A DNA stretch of 64,000 nucleotides, from NCBI RefSeq assembly GCF_030464885.1, contig NZ_JALPRJ010000030.1, positions 41,413 through 105,412 on the forward strand, read 5' to 3'. Origin of the DNA: Caballeronia sp. SEWSISQ10-4 2. GTDB taxonomy: Bacteria; Pseudomonadota; Gammaproteobacteria; Burkholderiales; Burkholderiaceae. The position numbers and the translations under genes were made by a program. Positions 16,896 through 25,708 of the stretch are shown here, in pieces. Under the pieces are notes generated by a model, which made no database searches, was not told where the DNA came from, and saw only the letters and a program-made list of their open reading frames with translations. Position 1 is the stretch's first letter; each line of letters opens with the position of its first letter.

Positions 16896-17885
16896 CTAGA
16901 AGTTGGCCTTCAGATCCATGCCCCGATACAACGACGCGACCTGATCGCCATACCCGTTGAACATCAGCGTCTTGCGCTTCGGCGTGAAAAAACCGTCCTC
17001 GCCAATACGCCGTTCCGTCGCCTGGCTCCAGCGCGGATGATCGACGTTCGGGTTCACATTCGAGTAAAAACCATACTCTTTCGGCGCATATTCGCTCCAG
17101 CTCGTTTTCGGCTGTTGCTCGACAAAACGGATCTTCACCAAGGATTTCGCGCTCTTGAAGCCGTATTTCCAAGGCACCACGATACGCACCGGCGCCCCGT
17201 TCTGATTCGGCAGCACCTCGCCGTACAAACCGACCGTCAGCAGCGCGAGCGGATTCATCGCCTCATCCATGCGCAAACCTTCGGAATAGGGCCAGTCGAG
17301 GATGGGGTCAGACAGCCCCGGCATCTGCGAGGGATCGGCGAGCGTGATGAACTGCACGTACTTTGCGTTGCCCGTAGGCTGCGCGCGCTTGATGATCTCG
17401 GAGAGCGGAATGCCGATCCACGGAATCACCATCGACCACCCTTCCACGCACCGCATCCGGTAGATACGCTCCTCGAGCGGCGCGAGTTTCACGATTTCAT
17501 CGATGTCATACACCTTCGCGTTCTTGATCTCGCCTTCCACCGATATCTTCCACGGCCGTGGCCGCAGCGTGTGCGCGTTGTGCGCCGGATCGGCCTTGTC
17601 TGTGCCGAACTCGTAGAAGTTGTTGTAGCTCGTGATGTCCTTGAACGAGGTGACCTTGTCCATGGCAACGAACGTCGTGTTCGTGGTCGCGGCGAGCTTC
17701 TGACCCTTTGCATCGGGCGATGTCATCGTGGCGAGCGCTTCGCCGTTCACGCCGACAAGACCTGTCGCGGCCAGCGCGCCAGCCGCCCGCAATACGCGCC
17801 GGCGGTTCTCGAAGAACGCTCGCGGCGTGATTTCACTGCGGGCGATGTCGTCGCCGAAAAGCTGGCGCTTATGTTTGATAACCAT
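16896..17885 (-). CDS. msrP: MsrP periplasmic methionine sulfoxide reductase (molybdoenzyme)
   Basis: This molybdopterin enzyme (329 aa, formerly YedY) reduces both Met-sulfoxide diastereomers in the periplasm. A twin-arginine signal, NRRRVLRAAG, is near residues 27-36; Cys146 in the MRCVEGW motif is the Mo ligand; the SUOX-type fold ends in LKANF. The Met at 17885 is chosen over 17906 because AGGAG lies 7 nt before it. The partner MsrQ follows. Export as a folded protein by Tat is expected. Confidence 0.93.
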   Translation of the reverse strand: MVIKHKRQLFGDDIARSEITPRAFFENRRRVLRAAGALAATGLVGVNGEALATMTSPDAKGQKLAATTNTTFVAMDKVTSFKDITSYNNFYEFGTDKADPAHNAHTLRPRPWKISVEGEIKNAKVYDIDEIVKLAPLEERIYRMRCVEGWSMVIPWIGIPLSEIIKRAQPTGNAKYVQFITLADPSQMPGLSDPILDWPYSEGLRMDEAMNPLALLTVGLYGEVLPNQNGAPVRIVVPWKYGFKSAKSLVKIRFVEQQPKTSWSEYAPKEYGFYSNVNPNVDHPRWSQATERRIGEDGFFTPKRKTLMFNGYGDQVASLYRGMDLKANF

Positions 17886-17988
17886 CTCGATGCTCCTGGA
17901 ATTCATGTTGCGGCCCGCGTCGACGCCGCCGCTATAGCTATATTCGTGGCAAACACCGAATCGGTTTCACCTATTCCGCCCGGGCAAT

Positions 17989-18024
17989 AAAAAAACCGCC
18001 AGCAAGCCTTGCATGGCGGTTTTT
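17989..18024 (-). terminator. Terminator of the ccsB-ccsA operon
   Basis: Arms AAAAACCGCC (17991-18000) and GGCGGTTTTT (18015-18024), with an inner GCAAG/CTTGC stem, lie between the ccsA stop and msrP. The - strand read ends in a T-tract. Confidence 0.85.
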
Positions 18025-18047
18025 CGAGACGGCGTGAGCGCCGGATC

Positions 18048-19250
18048 TTACAGTTTGCCGTAGCTATGCAGGCCGGAGAGGAACATGTTGACGCCGAGGA
18101 AAGCGAAGGTGGTGACCAGCAAGCCTGTCAGCGCCCACCACGCGGCGACCGAGCCGCGCAGGCCTTTCATCAGACGCATGTGCAGCCACGCGGCGTAATT
18201 CAGCCAGACGATCAGTGCCCACGTTTCCTTCGGATCCCAGCTCCAGTACCCGCCCCACGCTTCGGCGGCCCACAGCGCGCCGAGAATGGTCGCGATGGTG
18301 AAGAACGCGAAACCGACGGCGATCGACTTGTACATCACGTCGTCGAGCACTTCGAGCGACGGCAGGCGATCCGCCAGAATGCCGTGCTCCTTGACCAGAT
18401 ACGTGACGCCGACCATCGCCGCCAGCGCAAAGCTGCCATAACCGATGAAATTCGCCGGCACGTGGATCTTCATCCACCAGCTTTGCAGCGCGGGCACGAG
18501 CGGCTGGATTTGCTGAGCATCGCGGGCGATGGAATACCACATCAGGAAGCCGACGGCGGCGCTGATCACCAGCAGCACGAACGCACCCATTGCACGCGTG
18601 CTGTAGTGCTGCTCGTAATACAAATAAAACAGCGACGTGATCAGGCAAAACAGCACGAATACTTCATACAAGTTCGAAATGGGAATATGACCCACGTCCG
18701 AACCGATCAGGTAAGACTCGTACCAGCGCACCATCAGGCCGGTGAAGCCCATCAACACTGCTGCCCAGGTCATCTTCGAGCCAATCGCCCCGCCCGTGGG
18801 CGAACGCGAAATCAGGCCGATCCAGTAGAACACCGTGGCCAGCACGAGCAGCGCGCTCATCCACAAAATGGCCGACTGGCTGGACAAGAAGTATTTGAGG
18901 AAGAAGTTGGTATCGGCGCGCGCGAGATCCGAGTGATAAAGCTGCAATGACGACAGCGACAACAATGCGATGCAGGCAATCAGCAGCCGCACCGGCTTCC
19001 AGCGCCATCCGAGCACTACGAACGTGGGCACGGCGCAGCAAAGCACCAGCTTGTCGTAGTAGTTCATGAACGGGTGGTACCGGTACAGCGCGAAACCCGC
19101 GCCGGCGACCATCGCCAGCGCGAACAGCCAGTCGGTCACACCGAGACGCTTCAGAAACGGACGTTCGTCGAAAAGGTTCGGATCGACGGGTACTTTGCCC
19201 GCGCGCTGTTGCGCCGAAGTCGAATGTGAGGAGGCTTGTGTGAGGTCCAT
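18048..19250 (-). CDS. ccsA: Cytochrome c biogenesis protein CcsA (system II heme handler)
   Basis: This 400-aa polytopic membrane protein belongs to the CcmC/CcmF/CcsA heme-handling family. The tryptophan-rich WWD signature is clear (WGGYWSWDPKETWAL, about residues 325-345), with flanking helices carrying the heme-ligating His residues. With CcsB it exports heme and attaches it to CXXCH motifs, such as those of the cytochrome c4 encoded upstream. The Met at 19250 is 4 nt after the ccsB stop, indicating coupled translation; an earlier Met (19337) would sit inside ccsB. Confidence 0.92.
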   Translation of the reverse strand: MDLTQASSHSTSAQQRAGKVPVDPNLFDERPFLKRLGVTDWLFALAMVAGAGFALYRYHPFMNYYDKLVLCCAVPTFVVLGWRWKPVRLLIACIALLSLSSLQLYHSDLARADTNFFLKYFLSSQSAILWMSALLVLATVFYWIGLISRSPTGGAIGSKMTWAAVLMGFTGLMVRWYESYLIGSDVGHIPISNLYEVFVLFCLITSLFYLYYEQHYSTRAMGAFVLLVISAAVGFLMWYSIARDAQQIQPLVPALQSWWMKIHVPANFIGYGSFALAAMVGVTYLVKEHGILADRLPSLEVLDDVMYKSIAVGFAFFTIATILGALWAAEAWGGYWSWDPKETWALIVWLNYAAWLHMRLMKGLRGSVAAWWALTGLLVTTFAFLGVNMFLSGLHSYGKL

Positions 19251-19254
19251 GATC

Positions 19255-21483
19255 TTACCGAGTTGAATCCTGCGGGCCGGTGGACTTCGCGTCCGCGGGC
19301 GTTTCCGGTGATGGCGATACCGGCTGTGACTTGACACCGAGCATGGCGCCGATCGCGTCGCGCGTTTGCGCGAATTCCTTCTCGAAATCGAGCGTACGGC
19401 GCGCGGTGGACATGGCCATCAATACGCTCGTACCGCCCGTTGTTGTGTCTTTGAGCCAGAACCAGAGACGACGTTCACGCACGTAAAACATCGAGAAAAT
19501 GCCGATCACGAGCAGAAGGCTGCCAAGATACACCACTTTTTTGCCCGGTGCGCGCGTCAACTGGAACACCGAAGCCTGGATCTGCTTGAACGAATCGAGT
19601 TGCAGAAAGACCGGCGATCCGTACAGAAAGCTGTCCGAAAGCGCATTGATCGACGATTGCACGAACTGCGTATTTTTCGCGTCCGGTTGCGCTTCCTGCA
19701 GGCCATTTTGGGCGCGCGAAATCTGCCACAAGTCCCACGTCGCTCCTTCCAGCATTCGTAGCAATAAACCTGCCGCCTTTTCCTGCTCGCCCTTGGGCAC
19801 GGATTTATCGATAAACCCCGCTATCGCCTGGAATCCGCCCAACACGGCGCCCGGCTGTCCCGGCACAGCCGCCACGCCGGTTTCGTCAGCGCCGGCAAAC
19901 AGGTTCAGCACGCGTGACGCGCTTTCTTCCAGATGTTTCTGCAATTCCGCGTTGGCCTCCGGCACCGAGCGTTGCGCGAAACGACGCGCGGCTTCGTCGC
20001 GCATTGCGGGCGTGTCGAGCGCGGCGCGCAGGTTCATCCACTGTTTGACCGAACTTTGCTCGTCGGCGGGAATGCGCAGATAACGGAACGGATCGTTCGG
20101 GCTCAAGCGCATGCCGGCGAGGAACATCTGCTGGCCTTGTACATCGACGGGCAGCATGTAGTTGTTGAACTCACGCGCCTGGCCGTCCGTGCCACGCACC
20201 TTGTATTGCACCGACGGCCCCACGTTGCGCAAATCCGTCGGTTTCGACGTCTTCGCGCCGGAACCGAGCCGTTCATCGAAAGCCTGCTTCAGCGTCTGCG
20301 TTTGACCGACACCGCGGGTGTCGATTGAACCGCTGCCATCGGTGACGTTTTCCACGTTGATGGCGCGGAAATCGGTGAATTCCACGCTTTCACCCTTGCC
20401 GCCGATAACCTGCGGATTCACCGGCGCCGTGCCGCCGATCGCGCCATCGAATGGCGTGGTTTTCGCGCTGCCGCCGGACATGGGCCAAGCGGTCATCGAG
20501 AGTTTCGAACCGCCGTCCTGGAAGCTCGATTGATAGATCGAAATGCCGTCGTACGTGAACGGCTTGTTCACTTCCACACGCGCCGGAATGCGCTGGCCGG
20601 TCGCGTGATCGATCACGACGATATCGCTCGCGAACAGCTTCGGCATGCCGGTCGAGTAATAGTCGACGATGAATTTATCGAGCTGAATGGAAAACGGCAG
20701 GTCCTGGATCAGCGAGCCGTCCTGCTGGTTCAGAATGGCTGTTGCAACGTGCTGCCCCTCCGGCACCCACGCGTAACCGCGGAACGTGAGGTTCGACGTC
20801 GGCAGCCGGTGGTTCGGCGCAATGTCGTTGATGACTTCGTTCGACGCGATCGGCGTCTTGTTGAAAAGCCACATCTGCAGCTTGATAGGCAGGTTGCTGT
20901 CGAGCAAACCGCCAATGCAGATGATCACGATGGCCAGATGCGCCGAGATATAACCGAGTTTCGTCAACGCGCCGCGTTTCGCCGCGATCAGCGTCGCGCC
21001 GCTGTCGGTCTCGCGCGTCACGAACTTGTAGCCCATCTTGCCCGCGAGCCGTTGCAGCTTGGCGGCGGTATCGGCGCGTGTTGACGGCACCAGCGAAAAC
21101 TCGCCCTTGTGGTGGAACGCGCGCAGGCTGCCTTCGCGCACCCGATCCTTCCAGCTCTTCATGTCCGCGATCATCTTCGGGCCGTTGCGGATCACGCACA
21201 GCGACACCGAGATCACCAGGAAGATCAGGATCAGCATGAACCACCACGCGCTGTACACGTTGTAGAGGCTCAGGCCGCGGAAGATGTCAGCCCAGAACGG
21301 ACCAAACTGGTTGACGTAGTTCGGGTACGGATCTTCCTGCGTAAGAACCGTACCGATAATGCTTGCTATCGCGAGAATCACGAGCAGCGAGATGGCGAAG
21401 CGCATCGAACTAATGACTTCGATGGCCTGACGCACGCTGCTACGGCTTGACTTCGACTGCAATCCCGACGTGGTGACGCTCAT
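19255..21483 (-). CDS. ccsB: Cytochrome c biogenesis protein CcsB/ResB
   Basis: This 742-aa partner of CcsA is a ResB-family protein. Three membrane helices lie in the first ~230 residues (for example FAISLLVILAIASIIGTVL), then a large periplasmic domain, then a last helix near residue 650 (VVYLGSLLLVIGIFSMFYV) followed by RERRLWFW. The CcsBA complex forms the system II cytochrome c synthase. It is first of the two-gene operon. The C-terminal tail of about 75 residues is polar and variable. Confidence 0.92.
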   Translation of the reverse strand: MSVTTSGLQSKSSRSSVRQAIEVISSMRFAISLLVILAIASIIGTVLTQEDPYPNYVNQFGPFWADIFRGLSLYNVYSAWWFMLILIFLVISVSLCVIRNGPKMIADMKSWKDRVREGSLRAFHHKGEFSLVPSTRADTAAKLQRLAGKMGYKFVTRETDSGATLIAAKRGALTKLGYISAHLAIVIICIGGLLDSNLPIKLQMWLFNKTPIASNEVINDIAPNHRLPTSNLTFRGYAWVPEGQHVATAILNQQDGSLIQDLPFSIQLDKFIVDYYSTGMPKLFASDIVVIDHATGQRIPARVEVNKPFTYDGISIYQSSFQDGGSKLSMTAWPMSGGSAKTTPFDGAIGGTAPVNPQVIGGKGESVEFTDFRAINVENVTDGSGSIDTRGVGQTQTLKQAFDERLGSGAKTSKPTDLRNVGPSVQYKVRGTDGQAREFNNYMLPVDVQGQQMFLAGMRLSPNDPFRYLRIPADEQSSVKQWMNLRAALDTPAMRDEAARRFAQRSVPEANAELQKHLEESASRVLNLFAGADETGVAAVPGQPGAVLGGFQAIAGFIDKSVPKGEQEKAAGLLLRMLEGATWDLWQISRAQNGLQEAQPDAKNTQFVQSSINALSDSFLYGSPVFLQLDSFKQIQASVFQLTRAPGKKVVYLGSLLLVIGIFSMFYVRERRLWFWLKDTTTGGTSVLMAMSTARRTLDFEKEFAQTRDAIGAMLGVKSQPVSPSPETPADAKSTGPQDSTR

Positions 21484-21503
21484 TCAAACTCCGGCTGAAC
21501 AGC

Positions 21504-21554
21504 AAAAAAGGGTGGAGACGCAAGCGGTCGATGACCGGCGTCCCACCCTTTTTT
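21504..21554 (-). terminator. Terminator between cytochrome c4 gene and ccsB
   Basis: Outer arms AAAAAAGGGTGG (21504-21515) and CCACCCTTTTTT (21543-21554) with an inner GACG/CGTC and CGGTC/GACCG stem. It would end the cytochrome c4 transcript 130 nt after its stop. Confidence 0.85.
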
Positions 21555-21682
21555 CTTATTTGCGTGCCGGCCTCGTCGGACCGGCTTCGTAATGTGCTCG
21601 CACTATGACGAACGCATGTGACGTCCGGACGACGCTGCGCGCATCTTAATGCAGACCTGCGGTCAGTGCAGACCGCTGCCCT

Positions 21683-22360
21683 TTAATGCAGGCCGGCGAT
21701 GTAATCCGCGACCGCCTTCACTTCCGCTTCGTTGAGGCGCAGCGCAATGGTGTGCATCGGCTCACTGTTATTGCGCGTGCCCTGCGCGAACGCGGTGAGT
21801 TGCGCCGCCGTGTAGTCGGACCACTGGCCCGACAACCGCGGATACTGCACCGGCACGCCCATGCCCGTTGCCCCATGACACGCGGCACACGCCGGAACGC
21901 CTCTATCCGCTATGCCGCCACGATAAATCTTCTGCCCGAGCGCCACGGTGTTCTTGTCGCGCGCGTAGCCCGGCTTGGCCTTCTGCGCCTCAAAATAGGC
22001 CGCCACGTTGACCATGTCCTGATCGTTCAACGCGCCTGCAATGCCCGCCATGATCGGATTCTTGCGCGCCGGCTCTTTCGCACCCGGCTGCGTCTTGTAA
22101 TCCTTCAACTGCTTGACGATGTACTCGGCATGTTGGCCTGCGAGCTTCGGAAACGCGCCACCGGCACTGTTGCCGTCCGCTCCGTGACACGATGCGCAAA
22201 CCTGCGTGGCAATTGCCAGGCCCCGTGTCACGTCAGGCTTGGCGGGGGCTCCGGGAGCACCCGTCTCTGCCGCTTGCGATGTGACTGTCCAGCCTACCAA
22301 CCCCGCTCCGAATGCTGCTGCTAATTCCAGGACCATCAGAGTCTTGTACAGTCGGTTCAT
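21683..22360 (-). CDS. Diheme cytochrome c4
   Basis: This 225-aa periplasmic electron carrier has two heme c sites, CASCH (Cys55, Cys58, His59) and CAACH (Cys158, Cys161, His162), in two homologous halves. Each half has a later Met ligand in NPIMAGIA and SEPMHTIA. The N-terminus is a signal sequence or anchor (MNRLYKTLMVLELAAAFGAG, cleavage near SQA at 28-30). It feeds terminal oxidases in betaproteobacteria. Its position next to ccsBA makes functional sense because those proteins attach its hemes. Confidence 0.92.
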   Translation of the reverse strand: MNRLYKTLMVLELAAAFGAGLVGWTVTSQAAETGAPGAPAKPDVTRGLAIATQVCASCHGADGNSAGGAFPKLAGQHAEYIVKQLKDYKTQPGAKEPARKNPIMAGIAGALNDQDMVNVAAYFEAQKAKPGYARDKNTVALGQKIYRGGIADRGVPACAACHGATGMGVPVQYPRLSGQWSDYTAAQLTAFAQGTRNNSEPMHTIALRLNEAEVKAVADYIAGLH

Positions 22361-22670
22361 TCGCGTACCCTGTTTTTCGTCTTGTGAGAATTGTGAGGTT
22401 CTGCAAAACGACGGTTACCGATGCACTGCAAGACACCCGACAGAGGACTCGATACGGATTAAAAAGTCACCCGTTGCGTGCCCCGAAATCTGTCTTCAAA
22501 CCTGTCTCACTCCTTATCCCGCTTGGGTCTTGCGTGCCCTGGCTGGTCTTCGTACAACCGTCGTATTGTACAATAACTCGCTAAACGCAAAGACGCCAGT
22601 CGGGGCAAGCCCAGTATTCAGTGGCTCCTTACAGCTCGAGTTTCCACAGAATTTCACTTTCGGTCTTCCC
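22361..22670. other. Divergent intergenic region, cytochrome c4 gene / engB
   Basis: A 310-nt region holding the 5' sides of two divergent genes. Visible structure: GTACAA (22552-22557) and TTGTAC (22566-22571) as an inverted repeat, and a perfect 12-bp palindrome TATTGTACAATA (22564-22575) that offers TACAAT as a -10 on either strand. No good -35 was found. No coding potential was recognised. Confidence 0.45.
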
Positions 22671-23336
22671 ATGTCGTCATTTCTGCTCCATCAAGCCCGT
22701 TTCTTTACGACGGTCAATCACCTGCGCGACCTGCCTCCGACGCCACAGCCGGAGATCGCATTCGCAGGACGCTCGAACGCGGGCAAGTCGACGGCCATCA
22801 ACCTGCTATGCAATCAGAAGCGGCTCGCGTTCGCCAGCAAGACGCCGGGGCGCACGCAGCACATCAACTACTTCGCCATAGGCCCGGCGGACCAGCCCAA
22901 GGCGCATGTGGTCGACTTGCCGGGTTACGGGTACGCAGAAGTGTCGGGCAATGCCAAGCTGCACTGGCAGCAATTGCTGTCCACGTACCTGCAGAGCCGC
23001 GCGCAGCTGGTCGGCATGATTCTGATGATGGACTCGCGCCGCCCGCTGACCGAACTCGACAAGATCATGCTCGACTGGTTTGCGCCCACTGGAAAGCCGA
23101 TTCACGCTTTACTGACCAAATGCGACAAATTGACGCGGCAGGAAAGCACGAATACGTTGCGCGCGACCAAGAAAGCTTTCGATGAGTACACGACGGCAGG
23201 ATATCGCGGCGAATTGACGCTTCAACTCTTTTCAGCGCTGAAGCGAGTCGGGCTCGACGAAGCGCACGAGAAAATCGAGAGCTGGCTGATTCCCAAGGCC
23301 ACCGAGGAAACCGCTCCGGAAGACGAAGCGCAGTGA
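22671..23336 (+). CDS. engB: Ribosome biogenesis GTPase EngB (YihA/YsxC)
   Basis: A 221-aa TrmE-Era-EngA-YihA-Septin-like GTPase needed for 50S assembly. G1 is GRSNAGKST (33-41), the G2 region is KTPGRTQHIN (57-66), G3 is DLPGYG (82-87), and G4 is TKCDK (near 147). The Met at 22671 starts the family-length protein; the frame is open much further upstream but without similarity. It is monocistronic and divergent from the cytochrome c4 gene. Confidence 0.94.
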   Translation: MSSFLLHQARFFTTVNHLRDLPPTPQPEIAFAGRSNAGKSTAINLLCNQKRLAFASKTPGRTQHINYFAIGPADQPKAHVVDLPGYGYAEVSGNAKLHWQQLLSTYLQSRAQLVGMILMMDSRRPLTELDKIMLDWFAPTGKPIHALLTKCDKLTRQESTNTLRATKKAFDEYTTAGYRGELTLQLFSALKRVGLDEAHEKIESWLIPKATEETAPEDEAQ

Positions 23337-23403
23337 ATGCGGCAGATAGTAGCGGCAGGTTCAGCACGGAAGGGTTTTGGACCCGATTTATGTCGTCTGA
23401 CAT

Positions 23404-23430
23404 AAAAAAACCCGCCGCATGACGGCGGGT
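23404..23430 (-). terminator. Rho-independent terminator on - strand between engB and hemB
   Basis: Arms ACCCGCCG (23410-23417) and CGGCGGGT (23423-23430). On the - strand the stem is followed by seven T, while on the + strand it is followed by CAAAC. Both neighbouring genes are on the + strand, so the terminator implies a - strand transcript with no ORF. Confidence 0.75.
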
Positions 23431-23518
23431 CAAACAGCCTGATCGAATCCTTTACGATCATCACAGGCACCCGCTCAGGGAGGAGAAGCGGGGAGGTTGG
23501 CGCTAAGCGCCTAGCTCG
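23404..23518 (-). ncRNA. Candidate intergenic small RNA, ~115 nt
   Basis: Read on the - strand, a TATCAT -10-like hexamer (23525-23530) is followed by three stems: GGCGC/GCGCC (23499-23511), CCCGCT/AGCGGG (23470-23492) with an 11-nt loop TCTCCTCCCTG, and the terminator stem with a 7-T tail. The CU-rich loop is complementary to Shine-Dalgarno sequences, a layout seen in several bacterial regulatory RNAs. No protein is encoded. The -35 is poor, so the start is a guess. The polarity of the terminator is the strongest evidence. Confidence 0.45.
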
Positions 23519-23688
23519 ATCGGTATGATATACCATTGTCCCGAAAAGGTTCTGAAGGCGATCGTGCCCTATGCCTGCCGCGGTTGTGCAACGGTTTCGG
23601 GCGGCGTTCGTGGCCGCTGATCCTGCGCCCGCTCCCGGATCCCCTGATCGGGTTATCCTCGCGTTATCCATCACCCCCACGCAAAGTC

Positions 23689-24690
23689 ATGAGCTTCTAT
23701 CCGCATCATCGTCCGCGCCGCATGCGCCGTGACGACTTTTCGCGCCGCCTTATGCGCGAAAACCTGTTGACCACAAACGATCTGATCTATCCGGTGTTCA
23801 TCGTCGAGGGATCGAATGTGCGTCAGGCCGTCCCGTCGATGCCCGGCGTCGAGCGCACATCGGTCGATTTGCTGATGAAAGCCGCCGAGCAGTGCGTCGA
23901 GCTGGGCGTGCCAGTCATCTCGCTGTTCCCGGCTATTGAACCCTCGCTGAAAACGCCTGACGGCCGTGAAGCGACGAATCCCGAAGGCCTGATTCCGCGC
24001 GCTGTGCGCGAATTGAAGAAGAATTTTCCCGAACTGGGCGTACTCACCGACGTCGCGCTCGACCCGTACACCAGTCACGGACAGGACGGTGTCCTCGACG
24101 AACATGGCTACGTCATTAACGACGAAACCAGCGAAATTCTCGTAGAACAGGCTCGCGCGCAGGCCGAAGCGGGCGTCGATATTGTTGCGCCATCGGACAT
24201 GATGGACGGGCGCATTGGCGCGATTCGAGAAATGCTTGAGAGCGACGGACATATCCACACGCGGATCATGGCGTACGCCGCGAAGTATGCGTCGGCGTTC
24301 TACGGCCCGTTCCGCGATGCTGTCGGCTCGGCTGCGAACCTCGGCAAGAGCAACAAGATGACGTACCAGATGGACCCGTCGAATTCCGATGAAGCGTTGC
24401 GCGAAGTGCGGATGGATATCGAGGAAGGCGCGGACATGGTCATGGTCAAGCCAGGCATGCCGTATCTGGATATTGTGTATCGGGTGAAAGAAGAGTTTCG
24501 CTTTCCAACGTACGTCTATCAGGTCAGCGGCGAGTACGCGATGATCAAGGCGGCCACGCAAAACGGCTGGCTCGATCACGACAAGGCGGTGATGGAGTCA
24601 CTGCTGGCTTTCAAGCGCGCGGGCGCGGACGGCGTGCTCACGTACTTCGCGCTGGATGCCGCGCGGCTTTTGCGGGCTGCTTCGAAGTAA
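23689..24690 (+). CDS. hemB: Delta-aminolevulinic acid dehydratase (porphobilinogen synthase)
   Basis: This 333-aa enzyme condenses two 5-aminolevulinate molecules to porphobilinogen in heme synthesis. The two active-site lysines are Lys199 (AAKYASAFYGPF) and Lys254 (MVKPGMPYLD). The APSDMMDGR segment is also typical. The catalytic Cys-rich zinc loop is replaced by an Asp-containing DVALDPYTSHGQDG loop, so it is the magnesium-dependent type. The Met at 23689 fits the family start MSFYPHHRPRRMRR. A hairpin at 24712-24739 follows. Confidence 0.94.
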   Translation: MSFYPHHRPRRMRRDDFSRRLMRENLLTTNDLIYPVFIVEGSNVRQAVPSMPGVERTSVDLLMKAAEQCVELGVPVISLFPAIEPSLKTPDGREATNPEGLIPRAVRELKKNFPELGVLTDVALDPYTSHGQDGVLDEHGYVINDETSEILVEQARAQAEAGVDIVAPSDMMDGRIGAIREMLESDGHIHTRIMAYAAKYASAFYGPFRDAVGSAANLGKSNKMTYQMDPSNSDEALREVRMDIEEGADMVMVKPGMPYLDIVYRVKEEFRFPTYVYQVSGEYAMIKAATQNGWLDHDKAVMESLLAFKRAGADGVLTYFALDAARLLRAASK

Positions 24691-24711
24691 AGGTTTTTGT
24701 GCCTTGAAAAG

Positions 24712-24739
24712 GCGACGCTTTTGCGTTGAAAGCGTCGCA
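24712..24739. terminator. Hairpin downstream of hemB
   Basis: GCGACGCTTT and AAAGCGTCGC flank a short loop (10-bp perfect stem). It lies between convergent hemB and the AraC gene and has no T-tract. The rest of 24691-24847 shows nothing. Confidence 0.5.
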
Positions 24740-24847
24740 GTTGGAATGCGTGAAATGCGGTCAACTTGAGCGGTGACACTCGAGCCAGGCGGATCTGTCC
24801 GGCGGCGCCGATTGATCGCGAAATCGAGTGGCCCACGCGGCGAACCC

Positions 24848-25708
24848 TCACACCAGCGGCAAAAAGATCTCCGTCAGCAAGTCAGCAGGCGCCGTCTCCT
24901 TGGGGTTGTTCAGGTACTCCTCGAACGCCGGTGCATCGGCGGCTTCCCGGCCCGACTGCACGAGCCACGTCCCATATAGCCACTGATAAGCCGCGTGCAT
25001 ATCGCTGTAGGGTCCCCGATGCCGCAGCACCGCATACTGCCCGCCACGCAGCGGCGTCAGCGCGACCGGCGCAGCGGCGTCGATATCGACGTCGCGCGGC
25101 AACACCACCCCAGCCTTCGACCTCAACTCTGCTTCAGGCACGATCCCCGGATCGTCATAGAAAATGCCGATCATCCGCATCTCGGCAGACAGCAAACTCC
25201 TGCCGGCCAGCCAACCGATCAGCGAGTCGAACGCCTTGCCAATCTGCATATATGACCCGACATGATCGACGGATATAACGTTCATCGCCGGGACCTCACG
25301 AATCACCACTTCACGCATCACCATTTGATCGTCTCCCGATAACGCCGGCCGAAACCGGCTATGAGTGCCTTGCTTGCGATACTGCGCCGGCGGCATCCCG
25401 AACGCCGCCCTGAACGTGCGTGAAAACGATTGCAAGCTGCTATATCCCGAGCGCTCCGCAACCTCCGCAATCGGCATCGCCCCGTTAGCCAGATAGCCGG
25501 CCGCGCGATGCAGGCGCAATCTGCGCACGGTCGTCGCGACTGTCTCGCCGTACATCGCCTGATAGATCCGATGCCAGTGATACGGCGACAAACACGCGAT
25601 CCCGGCCAGCCGATCTATATCCAGAGGCTGGTCGAGGTGATCGTAAATGTGATCGAGCACGCGGTTTAGTCGCGCTTCGTAACGGGCTCGATGAGGCAGA
25701 TCGTTCAT
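24848..25708 (-). CDS. AraC family regulator with C-terminal GyrI-like effector domain
   Basis: A 286-aa protein with an N-terminal AraC DNA-binding domain (about 8-110; two helix-turn-helix units in DIDRLAGIACLSPYHWHRIY and PIAEVAERSGYSSLQSFSRTF). A GyrI/SOUL-like small-molecule domain (about 128-286; VREVPAMNVISVDHVG, YDDPGIVPEAELRSKAGV, GGQYAVLRHRGPY) follows. This is the Rob/SbmC-type architecture, often linked to xenobiotic or redox response. The target genes are unknown. The Met at 25708 gives the usual DNA-binding domain start. Confidence 0.87.
   Translation of the reverse strand: MNDLPHRARYEARLNRVLDHIYDHLDQPLDIDRLAGIACLSPYHWHRIYQAMYGETVATTVRRLRLHRAAGYLANGAMPIAEVAERSGYSSLQSFSRTFRAAFGMPPAQYRKQGTHSRFRPALSGDDQMVMREVVIREVPAMNVISVDHVGSYMQIGKAFDSLIGWLAGRSLLSAEMRMIGIFYDDPGIVPEAELRSKAGVVLPRDVDIDAAAPVALTPLRGGQYAVLRHRGPYSDMHAAYQWLYGTWLVQSGREAADAPAFEEYLNNPKETAPADLLTEIFLPLV

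Noticed and set aside
22206..22670. Long N-terminal extension of EngB
   Set aside because: Would overlap the cytochrome c4 gene and add 155 residues absent from the family.
23387..23406. TTTATGTC/GACATAAA hairpin as the engB terminator
   Set aside because: No T-tract follows on the + strand. It may be a 3'-end stem, but the adjacent terminator clearly faces the - strand.
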